The translations under genes were made by a program, and so were the position numbers. Below the pieces are notes generated by a model. The model was not told the DNA's origin and ran no database searches. It saw only the letters and a list, made by a program, of their open reading frames with translations. Positions 50,567-60,244 of a stretch of 64,000 bases of DNA are shown one piece after another (positions within the stretch are counted from its first letter, which is position 1; each line of letters begins with the position of its first letter). The DNA is from Epichloe hybrida (Eukaryota > Ascomycota > Sordariomycetes > Hypocreales > Clavicipitaceae), in assembly GCA_019022495.1 (NCBI GenBank), contig JAFEKR010000006.1, positions 930,001-994,000 of the forward strand, in the 5' to 3' direction.

Positions 50567-51320
50567 TGGTACTTCTGCCAACTACAACTACTACTAGACC
50601 TCTCGTCTCCCATCCCATCCCTTCCTATCCCAAGCCCCATCCATCCTATCTAGCTTTCATCTTGCCCCCCCCCCGCCTCATCAGCTTTCTTCTGATTTCT
50701 CTTTCCCACATTGCCTCACCTTCAAGCACTGCCAACAGGCCTTCACGACGCTCTTCAACCTTCGCTCCTCTTTCATCCAATTTTTCGATTGCTGGTCTCG
50801 ACTTATTACTCCGAAATTAAAACAGCTTCTTCGCAACGTGCCAATACTCACGCACCGCGCGCGGTATGAGCTTATTACGACGCGTCTGAAATCGTCCACC
50901 GTCCACCGCCAACCGCCCCATATCACAGCGACTAGGCCTGAAATACTCGAAACCACTCGACAGGACCTGCAGTTTAAAGTGCCCTGCATTCACGATCCAC
51001 CCTTCATTTCACAGCAACACAACGTCACTTGGGTACGTCTTGGATGCTTCTTCACCCCTTGCGTCTCTTCTTCATTTTTTTTCCCTTTTGAAATACTGGC
51101 TGGTTTCTGTTGGGAATTTGGAGCGTTGATTTCCCCCCCCTTCCCAAAAAAAAAAAGCCACCACCAGTCTGCTACTTTTCAGATGCGATTTTTTCTTAAT
51201 CATGCACACGGAGCTCAAACTGACTTGCTACACTCAGTTCTCCCACCTGAATTTTGAGCTATTCAATTGATTGAAGACGCCTTCTACTCGATAAGTTCGT
51301 TCCAGTGTAGTGAGCCAAAA

Positions 51321-53588
51321 ATGGCCAGAGCTATGCCATTTTCTGGCCCAAACGAGCCGCTCTGTATATTTCAAGACGAAGACTTCGACCGAGGTGCCCC
51401 GATGACGAGCCACGCCCCCATGCCTTCCGTCACAAAGCCTGCTCGCCGTCCACTAGGCAGTTCGAATTCCAATGTCATCTTCAACGCCCCGGCGGCGTCC
51501 GGTGCTGGTCTTTCGCCACACAAAGCGAGATCATCTTCACCACGGTCACCATTAAAGACTTCGTCACAGGGCAAGAAGCTAAATATGATATCAATGGCAC
51601 CACCCATGGGCAGGGCTCTCACAACAGACTGTCTTGAGAAGAAGCCACATCTTTCTAAATTTAAAACGGGCCCTCAACGACCTCAATTCGACATCATGAG
51701 CTTCGGGAAAGAAAACATACGCCCCCAAATTTTCCCTGCTCCAGCGACAATCAACTTTTCCGTCGAATCCTTTTATCAAAAACCCAGTGGCAAACGAGTC
51801 TTGCTGGACGCTGCGCAGATCAAGGACTCGAGACCTGCCAAAAAAATCAAAACTGAAGAGTCGGCCTTACCTCCGCACGACTCGTTCCCTCGGATTACCG
51901 ATGACGGCGCAAAACCCCCTCACAGCTATGCTCAGCTCATTGGAATGGCTATTCTCCGATCACCCTTGCGTCGATTGACGCTTGCTCAGATTTACAAATG
52001 GATCAGCGATAACTACTCCTTTTACAACCCCACTGACGCCGGCTGGCAGAACAGCATTCGACACAACCTGAGTCTGCACAAGAACTTTATCAAGATCGAA
52101 CGCCCCAAGGATGACCCAGGCAAGGGCAACTACTGGGGCATTGAGCCTGGTACGGAGTTCCAGTTTCTGAAAGAGAAGCCAACTAGAAAGGCAGCGCCCA
52201 CAGCAGAGAATCTTCCGGTCATGTCTACACGTCTCGAGCCTTCAAGGCCACTCACAGCTCCGCCTATGCGGGAACCGACGTTGCCCCCACCAATGACGAT
52301 GCATTATTCCACTCTTCCACCTCTCCCGACCTCGCAAGCTGCATTGCCCATGCCTGCAGAGCTCTCATCCGATGCCACGATTCCTGTGTCTGATAACATG
52401 GGCCCAGAGGCTGCAGGTGACAAGGCTGCAGAGACGGATTTGCCCGTTGAGTCGATGTACTCGCCTGTTGCTGCTAACATGCACTCTTCGCCTCCCGTCT
52501 CGAGGCATGTCGAAGCTCGAACCGGAACACCACCACCCATGTCTCGAAACCCGGCATCTTCGACCTCTCGATCACGCAAGCGTAACTTTGCATCTATGGA
52601 CGACAGCGGCTACATCTCATCTCTCGAATCATCTGCCATGCGACCTAACCAAAAAGCATTGTTGTTGACGTCGGAAGCTGACCGGCCTCGCATCAAGCGC
52701 GGCCGCGCTGAGGAAGAGATTGCCCGCTTGAGAAACTCTTCGCCTTTCAGCCCTTCAAAATCTCGCCCTCTCACTTACGGTCCGATCTCATCATCACCTT
52801 TGCGGCAGGGCAAGGAACACCAGACCCTCCCGCCCTTGACTCCGATAGTCAAAATGAAGCCTCCTGCCCGGCCACCTCCTTCCGCCTCGCCAAACACGAA
52901 CTTGCGCATTCATCGTGATAAGGTCCGTCACATGCTGCAATCGCCACTGAGACGCGTTACGGGGATCACGGAAGAAAGCATGCCCTGGAGCCCGGCATTC
53001 AACCTCGATGATGCCGTGTACACATTTGATGACATGGCTATGCAATCAACTGGTTTCGATATTTTTCAAGACTTTCCAGGCATGGATGACGACTCAATGT
53101 TCCCAACCATTAGCTCCATAGATGCCGGATCCCCCATTAAGCGCTCTGCCAAGCGTGCTCGTCTGGATCGATCCGTATCAACTTCGGCGCTGGGTGAAAA
53201 TACCAACTCCGTGTCAAGAAAGTCAATCACTTCAGTGCCGCTCCTCAAAATTGCGGAAAACTCTCCGTCTCACTTCTTCGACACACCCAGTAAGGCATTC
53301 GAGGGACTAGGCTCACCGTCCAAGCTTTTCCAGCAATCACCATCACGGATGACTTCTCCAAGCAAATTTTCAGCCATGCTGGACATTCCGCTAGACTGCA
53401 ACTGGTCCTCTTTGGGAATGGATCCTACTGATTTCGGCTCTTACGCCAATGGAGGTTCAGACTTTGCCGGCTTGGATATCTTACAGGGCTTCGAGAAGAT
53501 TGGCTCAGGATCACAGGCATCAAAACAGAAACAACAATCGCGAAGCGGTAAGCCGTGTCTTAATCGAAGCTTCTCAACGGCCTTTTAA
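51321..53588 (+). CDS. Forkhead-box transcription factor (Hcm1/Sep1-like)
   Basis: A single exon of 755 aa as called. The forkhead DNA-binding domain spans ~198-285: KPPHSYAQLIGMAIL, then LTLAQIYKWISDNYSFY, GWQNSIRHNLSLHKNFIKI and DDPGKGNYWGIEPG, with the helix-3 recognition sequence NSIRHNLSLH intact. I see no FHA domain before it, unlike yeast Fkh1/Fkh2, which favours the Hcm1/Sep1 type that drives S-phase and spindle or septation genes (family inference). Flanks are Ser/Pro-rich with many SP/TP sites (SPRSPLK, SPSKSRP, SPLR), possible CDK targets, and two basic patches (PAKKIKTEE, RKRNF). The start is the ATG of MARAMPFSGPNEP; the frame is open 18 codons upstream but from a non-ATG. A GTAAGC near 53,547 could be a donor, so the last ~14 residues are uncertain. 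Confidence 0.88.
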   Translation: MARAMPFSGPNEPLCIFQDEDFDRGAPMTSHAPMPSVTKPARRPLGSSNSNVIFNAPAASGAGLSPHKARSSSPRSPLKTSSQGKKLNMISMAPPMGRALTTDCLEKKPHLSKFKTGPQRPQFDIMSFGKENIRPQIFPAPATINFSVESFYQKPSGKRVLLDAAQIKDSRPAKKIKTEESALPPHDSFPRITDDGAKPPHSYAQLIGMAILRSPLRRLTLAQIYKWISDNYSFYNPTDAGWQNSIRHNLSLHKNFIKIERPKDDPGKGNYWGIEPGTEFQFLKEKPTRKAAPTAENLPVMSTRLEPSRPLTAPPMREPTLPPPMTMHYSTLPPLPTSQAALPMPAELSSDATIPVSDNMGPEAAGDKAAETDLPVESMYSPVAANMHSSPPVSRHVEARTGTPPPMSRNPASSTSRSRKRNFASMDDSGYISSLESSAMRPNQKALLLTSEADRPRIKRGRAEEEIARLRNSSPFSPSKSRPLTYGPISSSPLRQGKEHQTLPPLTPIVKMKPPARPPPSASPNTNLRIHRDKVRHMLQSPLRRVTGITEESMPWSPAFNLDDAVYTFDDMAMQSTGFDIFQDFPGMDDDSMFPTISSIDAGSPIKRSAKRARLDRSVSTSALGENTNSVSRKSITSVPLLKIAENSPSHFFDTPSKAFEGLGSPSKLFQQSPSRMTSPSKFSAMLDIPLDCNWSSLGMDPTDFGSYANGGSDFAGLDILQGFEKIGSGSQASKQKQQSRSGKPCLNRSFSTAF

Positions 53589-54497
53589 ATATAAAACTTT
53601 TTTGCAAGACGGAATATTGCAACGAAATCAGCTTTATGACCTGAACGAATTGATGAAGGGGTGGGAAAGGCAGCCCTGGATAACAAGGGAGACCAAATTT
53701 TTGGTGTCATCAGAGGCAAATTGTGCTCGATGAATGCAACGACATTTGGATTTGTGGCTATGGAGCGGAAAGGAACTTCCACGGCGGCTTCGCGGCGACT
53801 GCATTTTTATGGTAATGAGCATGTGGTGTGTAGTATGAGGCATCAAGGCCCGAGTCGGATACGGGGGGTACGGGAACCAGATCGGCTACCGGACTCGAAA
53901 GTCCGGCACATTGGCTCTTGGAGGGTTTTGTTTCAGCCTTTTTTTTTTTTTTTGCCTATTATGGCTTGGTTCATGGTGGCTCCAGGGCAGCGTATCTTTT
54001 CATTCTTGCCTTGCTTTACTTGGATTGAAAGGAGTCAGGATTAGCAACTAAAGTGGGCAGACATGGCTTTGACGGATTTTGTATTACGTTTGGATCGGAT
54101 TTCAGGGATCAGTTAGCAACGCAAATCACTTGCTAGCTCGAGATAAAATTGTTAATAATCCCCAGTGAAAGCACCAGCAGCTTCCGTCCGCTGTGAGCTA
54201 GAATGTGTGTGTGAATCAAGCACGGGTCCAACCAAGACTAGAATTTTGCTTGCTCAAGACTGGGCAGGCGTAGAGAAAGCAGAAAGCAGTGCAAGTCAAG
54301 CCGCACCGCAGGTTTAGACTGTCTTCTTCGCGTGAACTAGGGGTATCTATCTCGGAATTGAAACCCCAAAATACAATATGCGCCATCCATCATCCTGTCT
54401 GTCCGTCCACCAACGCCGCCGAGTCCAATGCGAAGAACCATATATAAATATATATATGTGTATATGTATGTACAAGTTGGTAGGCCGGTTCAAATGA
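53589..54497. terminator. Convergent 3' region, forkhead gene/atg101
   Basis: This 0.9-kb region contains a 15-base T run near 53,939-53,953 and an AT-rich TATATA stretch near 54,440-54,470. It should hold both 3' UTRs. No gene is seen. Confidence 0.5.
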
Positions 54498-55542
54498 TCA
54501 GTAGATTCTCATCCTGGCAGCCCACCCCGTCTCTTTCTGGTCAATATTGATCTTGAATGGGAAAGGGTTGCCACCTTGGGTAGTGATGGGCGGGATATGG
54601 TCTTTGTGAGCGTTGGCAAAGGTGACGATTTTCATGGCGGTGGTGAGAAGAGTTTGTTCCATTGCGCGACGGACTTTTGCTCGTTCTGTTTCGTTGGCGA
54701 AAGAAAAAAGACGTCGTTCATGTTAGTCGAGAAATACGCTCATCATGTTTATGCACGTCTCGGCACTGGAAGAGCATGCATGCAAGAACAATTTCACACG
54801 CACCCCCCCCCCAAAAAAAAAAAAAAAAGAGAAAAGAAAAAAGAAAAGAAAACGTACCACTCTCGGTCCTGGGCTCTGCAACCGTCACTTTCAGCGTCCA
54901 GCTTTCCCAGCAGACTTCCTCGTCGCCCCTTGACAGCCAGGTCTTGCGTCGACGCTTTTCGAAGAAGCGGATGGCTACTTGGCCGCGACCCCCGCCGTTG
55001 CTGCTCGCATCGCGTCCGCCCGAGGAGCGCTCTGCATCGAGTTGGCGTTCCAGGGCGGAGGCGCGCTGGTCAATCATGGTTTCGAGTTCGTCATCGTCTA
55101 CGTATGGGAGTGTGAGGTCGAGGACGTCGCGGGTGCGGGGGCAGAGGGAGGGGAAGAAGCGGGTGAAGAAGATGGTGTGTAGAATGCCTTGCGAAATCAT
55201 GTTAGGTTAGTTGAGGTACAAATTTGACGTTTCGATCTCGGTTGAATGAGGGGACATGATTGGAAAAATGAATCTTGCTCGACATGTATTGAAAAGGGGC
55301 GAAAAGTAAAGGCAAATGGCAAAGCAAAACTGGTGTTGGGCGACATGTCCCCGGGATATGATGGACTCTCTGCTTGCAGCATGGAATGGCAGGGCAATGG
55401 CAGGGCAATGGCAGGCAATGGAGGGGTAACTTGGTGGGCTGCTTGCTGTGCTGCAATATTGACCTTTGACGACCTCCCGGAGGGAGCGGGGGTCTGTAAA
55501 GACGTCGAGGATGAACTCGGGAGGGTCTTTCTGCTGGTTCAT
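54498..55542 (-). CDS. atg101: Autophagy-related protein 101 (Atg101)
   Basis: Three exons: 55542-55464, 55187-54858 and 54685-54498, 198 aa. Introns are long for this window, 276 and 172 bp. The joins give REVVKGILHTIFFTRFF and EPRTESERAKVRRAMEQT, both conserved in the family. The first donor is GTCAAT, which is weak, but CTAACCTAAC branch sequence precedes its acceptor. The protein is a HORMA-fold subunit of the Atg1/ULK initiation complex that stabilises Atg13. The motif PYVDDDELETMIDQR and the C-terminal PPITTQGGNPFPFKI are recognisable. Budding yeast lacks Atg101 (it uses Atg29/Atg31), so its presence fits a filamentous ascomycete. It is divergent from pex3 with 745 bp between the starts. 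The first exon is only 26 codons and would be missed by simple ORF calling. Confidence 0.93.
55385..55421. repeat. Three ~11-bp direct repeats (GGCAGGGCAAT type) in atg101 intron 1
   Basis: Three adjacent copies of GGCAGGGCAAT, the last shortened to GGCAGGCAAT, lie within the 276-bp intron. Confidence 0.8.
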
Positions 55543-56287
55543 TGTGGGCGAGGCTCGGGGCTATTCGTGAAGGGGCGCTTCCTTGCTTCCTTCGTTCGCG
55601 GATTCATGGACTCACGGGAAGAGACTTGGTTGGGGTGAGCTTGTGTCCTGCACAAGTGAGTGCTCTGCTGACGAGGGGAGAAAAGGCGCAGACGAGGTCG
55701 CTGGAGGGCCTGGCGCAGACGTCAAGACGTCAAGACGTCAGAGGGTCAGAGGGTCAGAGAGGGGGACCAAGCGGGGCGAGCGGGGCATGGGATGTGCATC
55801 CATCGAGAGTCTGGGCACGAGCCACCTTCCCCCCGGCCCCACCTTCCAAGCACCACAAGCACCACAAGCACCGAGACCTCGGCTCCTTTCTCCTTCCAGA
55901 GCTCTCCAGTGCTAGCGGCAGGTGAACGAGCCACTTACCCACTCACTGTCCGGTAATATCACTCGTGCCACGGCTTTGCCATAGACGCCAGCCAACGTTT
56001 TCATACGGCATCATTGCACCTCGTTTTTTGCCCACGGAATCCTCGGCCGCCCACCATCCACCATCTTTCCCAACATTTCCTCGAATCCTCAAATCACCAA
56101 GACGACCTCCTGGGGTTTCCTCTGCCCCCCCCCCCCTGGAGCAAAGTTGGATATCGAAGCCGAGCGCGAAATTCGTCATCTATCCGCACCTTTCCGTCTT
56201 TTTGGCCTGGTCTCGACGGGCGCGGCTGGCCCTCTTGACCCATGATCTGATCTATTCAAACTTCCAACTTTCCCCCGCGTCTGCATC
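55543..56287. promoter_or_regulatory. Divergent atg101/pex3 promoter with AGACGTCA array
   Basis: This 745-bp region is shared by an autophagy and a peroxisome gene. At 55718-55740 three GACGTCA(A) units are tandem. Each contains ACGTCA, the half-site of the bZIP CRE/ATF element TGACGTCA. Two GAGGGTCA units (55741-55756) follow at once. The pex3 side is C/T-rich before the start. Confidence 0.6.
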
Positions 56288-58088
56288 ATGTTCTCGTCCG
56301 CGCGGCGCTGGCTGCGCAACAACAGGACCCCCATTGCCATTGGTGTTGGCATTGTCGGCGCCGGCTACATCGCTACCCAATATGTCTTGAACAAGATCAA
56401 CGACGCGCGCGAGCGTATGAGTAGTGATCGCATCGCTAAGGAGAAGTGAGTGGACCCAATGCTTCTTGGTTATGCTCAACACAATTGTCTTGACGGGTCT
56501 TTTGGGCTGACATGATCGGCCGCGTCCTCTTCGTTGTGGTGCAGTTTACGACGTCGATTCGAGCAGAACCAGGAAGACTGTACATTCACCGTGCTTGCCC
56601 TCCTGCCGACTGCTACGAGCAATGTTTTGAACGAAATGAACACGGAGCAGATCACGTACGAGATACAACAAATCAAGGGCTCTGCTAGAGGTCTCAAGAG
56701 CGGAGCTTCCGAATCAACAACGAGCCCTCCTAGCATTGCCGATACCACCATTACGGAGGAGGATGGCAAGAGCATGGCCACGTCAGGGAGCCTCCAGAGC
56801 GAGAGCGGCATCCACGCCAGTCAAATCGCTGCTCCTACACCCTCCTCCGCTGGCGCTGCTGGTCAAGAGGCTCAACAGGTAGACGCTGTGGCACCCAAGG
56901 TATCTCGCAAGACGAAGCGACAGCTTTGGGATGACTTGGCAATCAGTGGTGAGCTAGCCCACCCACTCTCCCAGCTTGTGCATTGTGGTGTTCGGGTCAC
57001 TTCTTTGCTAACTTGAGCTTGTCTTTTTGTACTTGGCAGCTGTTACGCGAGCCTTCACTCTCATCTACACGCTGGCTCTCCTCACCATGTTAACTCGAGT
57101 GCAGCTCAACCTGCTGGGTCGCCGGAGCTACTTGTCCAGCGTGGTAGCCCTTGCCACGGGTTCTCAGCAAGCAACCATTAGTCTTGAAAACAATGACGAC
57201 GACAACCCTGAGCAAGCCTATGGCAGCGACTTCGACACCAATCGCAAGTATCTCACGTTCAGTTGGTGGCTGCTGAACAAGGGATGGGCACAAGTCATGA
57301 ACAGAGTCGAGAGCGCAGTACGGACCGTCTTTGGCACTCTGAGCCCCCGCGACCTAGTGAGCTTCGACCGCTTGAGTGAACTTACCATGGAGGTTCGAAA
57401 GCTAGTCGAGGGCGCCACTGTCGAGGAGAGAAGGCAGACGGACTGGCTAACCTTGTTACTGCCCCCGCGTGATCAAGAGGATGAAGTGGTTCGTCAGTCA
57501 GGCATACTCGACGACAGCGCCATGCAAGGCAGCGCCGTTTCCGACCTGTCATCGCCTGCTGCCCTACGACGATTGCTAGACGAAACAGCCGATCTGATCG
57601 AGTCACCTTCCTTCTCGCACGTCCTGACACTCATACTCGATGCTGCATTCGAGACGTTGGTGGACAAGAAGCTCGCCACTGAAGCTTTTGAGCTACCACC
57701 CCAATCACCGTTCCCCCCTCCTGAACCTATGGAGCTGCGCGGCTCAAGGGTCATCTTGCTGCCCAAGATCCTATCCGTCTTGACTCGTCAGGCGCACGTC
57801 ATTGGAAATGGCGTACCCAACGAATATCTACAGGATATGGAAACGGTCCGAGCCTTGGAGGCATTTGCAGCAGTGGTATACTCCAGTAACTGGGAGAACG
57901 AAATACGCGAGGAGGGCATCATGGATAGTGCCGTCGATATCAGCAAGAGCGAGGTGGCATCACAACTGCTTCAGCCCGAGGAGAAAGGCAAACAGCCTGC
58001 TGCGGTGGATGAGAGTATCGTCATGGTGGATTCGACGGGGGGTGGCTTCGAGAGCGCCTGGGAAAAGGCAGTGCAGAAGGCCTCTTGA
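56288..58088 (+). CDS. pex3: Peroxisomal biogenesis factor Pex3
   Basis: Three exons: 56288-56445, 56545-56948 and 57040-58088, 536 aa. Introns are 99 and 91 bp, phases 2 and 1, with donors GTGAGT and GTGAGC. The N-terminus MFSSARRWLRNNRTPIAIG has the basic cluster followed by a transmembrane segment (~17-35) that forms the Pex3 membrane-targeting signal. The conserved core continues with ENLRRRFEQNQEDCTFTVLALLP and LAISAVTRAFTLIYTLALLTMLTRVQLNLLGR. Pex3 sits in the peroxisomal (and precursor ER) membrane and docks Pex19 carrying membrane-protein cargo; it also recruits Inp1 or pexophagy receptors. A Ser/Thr-rich insert (~95-165) typical of filamentous fungi separates the first helix from the core. 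The GAGC context of the second donor overlaps GTGAGC cleanly. Confidence 0.95.
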
Positions 58089-58787
58089 CGAGACGGTTTT
58101 ACAATGCATACCCATGTCTTGTACGAGGTACACTGGAAAAACAACCAAACATATACATGCGAGATTCCGGTTGATCATGATGCCCAGAGCCAGCCTGGCC
58201 ATGGACACGGGCACAACAGAGGCGGGCTTTCGGTTTTTTTTTTTTCATCTTTAAATTGCTTCTTCTGTCTCCGCATTGGCTGCGAGCAACTGTGCTTCAT
58301 ATTTTGTGGAATATAACGCACGGTCGAACTGCATGACGTCGTCTTCTGCCTCCAACTCACGCTCCATGCCAAAGTATGTGAAAAGGATCTGTTTCGAAAT
58401 TCCCATCAAGTACCATCAGCCCTGTCTGCGATACAGCTCTGGGCTGGGTCTGTTGCGACTCCCTGAAGCAGGGGGCCAGCTGGCTGAGTCCGGTCTCGGG
58501 AAAGACTAGTATGATCCTTGCGTACTCTTCACCATTGAGGTTGAAAGTGCATCAAATTTGAGAAGCTTTCACCGCCATCCAAGCGATACATTTCTCCAGG
58601 ACTCAAGCCTCGGTACTTAAGTCCTAGCAACGGCCTAGCTTCGGGTATGGATGTCGATTCGACTACCTGCGCATGTCGTCATTAACCCGCGGTCAATGAA
58701 ACCATGGTCAATGCTTGACCGGGGCAAGGCGTTCATGAAGGCTGAGTTGTCATGTATATCATCAATTCCATCTCCACGACTGAAGTC
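58089..58787. terminator. Convergent 3' region, pex3/bet5
   Basis: This 0.7-kb region between two gene ends has a T run near 58,233-58,243. No gene is seen. Confidence 0.5.
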
Positions 58788-59427
58788 TCACATCAGACCT
58801 CGAATAAACTGGTCTAATCCGAGCTCAAAGAGCTCATTCGTGACGCCTTCTCCCCCCTTGTGCTCTACCGGGGCAAGAGGGTTCTTGACAACTGTTTAAA
58901 GGGGAAAAATCCCAAGTTTAGCATAAAACCATTTCCCCCTTTCTCTCGAAAGATGTTCGCCGTGGGTCTTCAGTTTACACATACCGTATTCAACCCAGAG
59001 ATTGATATATATCTGATGGAGGACATTCCTCATGCTGGGCGATTGGGTGTCGGTGAGCAAGACGAATCGTAGATTCGCGGGTGTCTCGTAATAGTGTAGC
59101 TTGTACTGCCCCGTTCGATAGCTGATGAAGGCGTCGTCGTCGCCACCTAGCTTGCGAACCATGTTGCGCAGGGAAAAGACGGTTCCGAAGATGAGTTTGG
59201 TGTCGTCGGAGCGGGCGACGTCTGCGCGGGAAGACGGCGGCCGCGTCGATGGGAGCCATGACTTGGCGTAGACGCATTCAGCTTTGGGAGAAGAAATTGG
59301 TTAGCTCTGTTGGGTTGCTGTCTTTTTTTTTTTCTCTCTTTTTTGCTATCATTTCTGCATTGGGGGAGGGGGGGTTCTTTTCTGGCGTACTGTGTCGGTC
59401 GAAAATGTAAAAGGAGTAGACTACCAT
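58788..59427 (-). CDS. bet5: TRAPP complex subunit Bet5 (TRAPPC1)
   Basis: Three exons: 59427-59391, 59281-58985 and 58891-58788, 145 aa. Introns are 109 and 93 bp with donors GTACGC and GTATGT, both phase 1. The spliced sequence starts MVVYSFYIFDRHTECVYAKSWLP, the Bet5 N-terminus, and contains FGTVFSLRNMVRKLGG, SYRTGQYKLHYYETPANLRF and VLHQIYINLWVEYVVKNPL, ending FIRGLM. The length fits a longin-fold TRAPP small subunit. TRAPP is the guanine-nucleotide exchange factor for Ypt1/Rab1 in ER-to-Golgi traffic and in autophagy. The first exon is 12 codons, so the start is invisible to simple ORF calling. It diverges from the kinase gene at 60,245. Confidence 0.95.
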
Positions 59428-60244
59428 GATGGGCAGACCGGGTGGAAGAAGTGTACGGAGGATGGTTTCGTTTCGGGAGAATACCAAGTAGTGTAATATG
59501 GCGGCGTCGTTGTCTGTTCGTCGGGGGAGGTGCTAGGAAGGGAAGGTTGAGGCCGACGGGTTGGTCGATGGAGCTGTTTCTCGCGAAATTTGACCGAGAA
59601 GTTTCAAGTTGGCGAGCAGGATAGTGAGTCTAGTAACATCCGTACAGGAGAAGTCGACAGCGCAGCTTATAGTAGATTGTGTTAACTGGTGGAAGGAGGA
59701 GGAAGGCGCCCCCCCCCCCCACCGTCGTCGTGATAGGTCCAGTGAGGCCGGCGAGCAGCTCATCCTGGCTGAGGCAGGTTGTACAGTGGGGTGTACCTAC
59801 TCATCACCCGTCCATGTACTGTAGGTATTCAGGGTTTTTCGATATTGTCACCAGCCAGGACTCAACCTCTTTCTTTACTCTTCTTCCTTCTGCTCTCTCG
59901 GTCCAGTACGTTTTACATCCGGGCCCAATACTGCGAAGAGCGTTATTCGTTCGGCTGTACGGAGTACCCGGTTCGTATCTGCATTGGTGACACGCACCCA
60001 CCACCAGAACAGAGCCACCGTCGTGGATAATCACTGATCTTCCTCGCGGCAGCCACGCATAAGCTTTGACGCTCAGCCCTCCTTTGTTTTCTCAGTTCAG
60101 CGTTGTCTCTTCAATAAAGGCGTGCTGTCATCCTGCCAACTTGTCGCCCTCCGACGACGCTCCACACGAATCCTCAAAGCTCTTACCAAGTTCTGAAAAG
60201 AGCGACTAGCACAAGGGTGGGAGAGGAAGGATAGCAACATCGCC
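59428..60244. promoter_or_regulatory. Divergent bet5/CaMKK-like kinase promoter
   Basis: This 0.82-kb region is shared by two starts. It contains an exact TACGGAGTA motif (59958-59966) and a short C run near 59,710. No gene is supported. Confidence 0.5.

Larger units (their letters stand above)
46217..51320. promoter_or_regulatory. 5.1-kb intergenic region upstream of the forkhead gene
   Basis: This is the longest non-transposon gap in the window. It holds T/C-rich tracts (~48,846-48,900), one exact TACTCCGTA (48968-48976) and related TACGGAG words near 48,634 and 48,682, a tandem TACGGAT array (50196-50226), a C run near 50,480, and a degenerate ACTACC/CACTGC hexamer array (50512-50566). 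The last ~0.9 kb is C/T-rich and resembles a long 5' leader, perhaps with an intron, for the forkhead gene. Open frames up to 147 codons occur but have no domain-like features. Confidence 0.45.

Noticed and set aside
54481..54500. GGTTCAAATGA resembling a tRNA B box
   Set aside because: No A box or acceptor-stem pairing nearby. It overlaps the end of the atg101 coding region.
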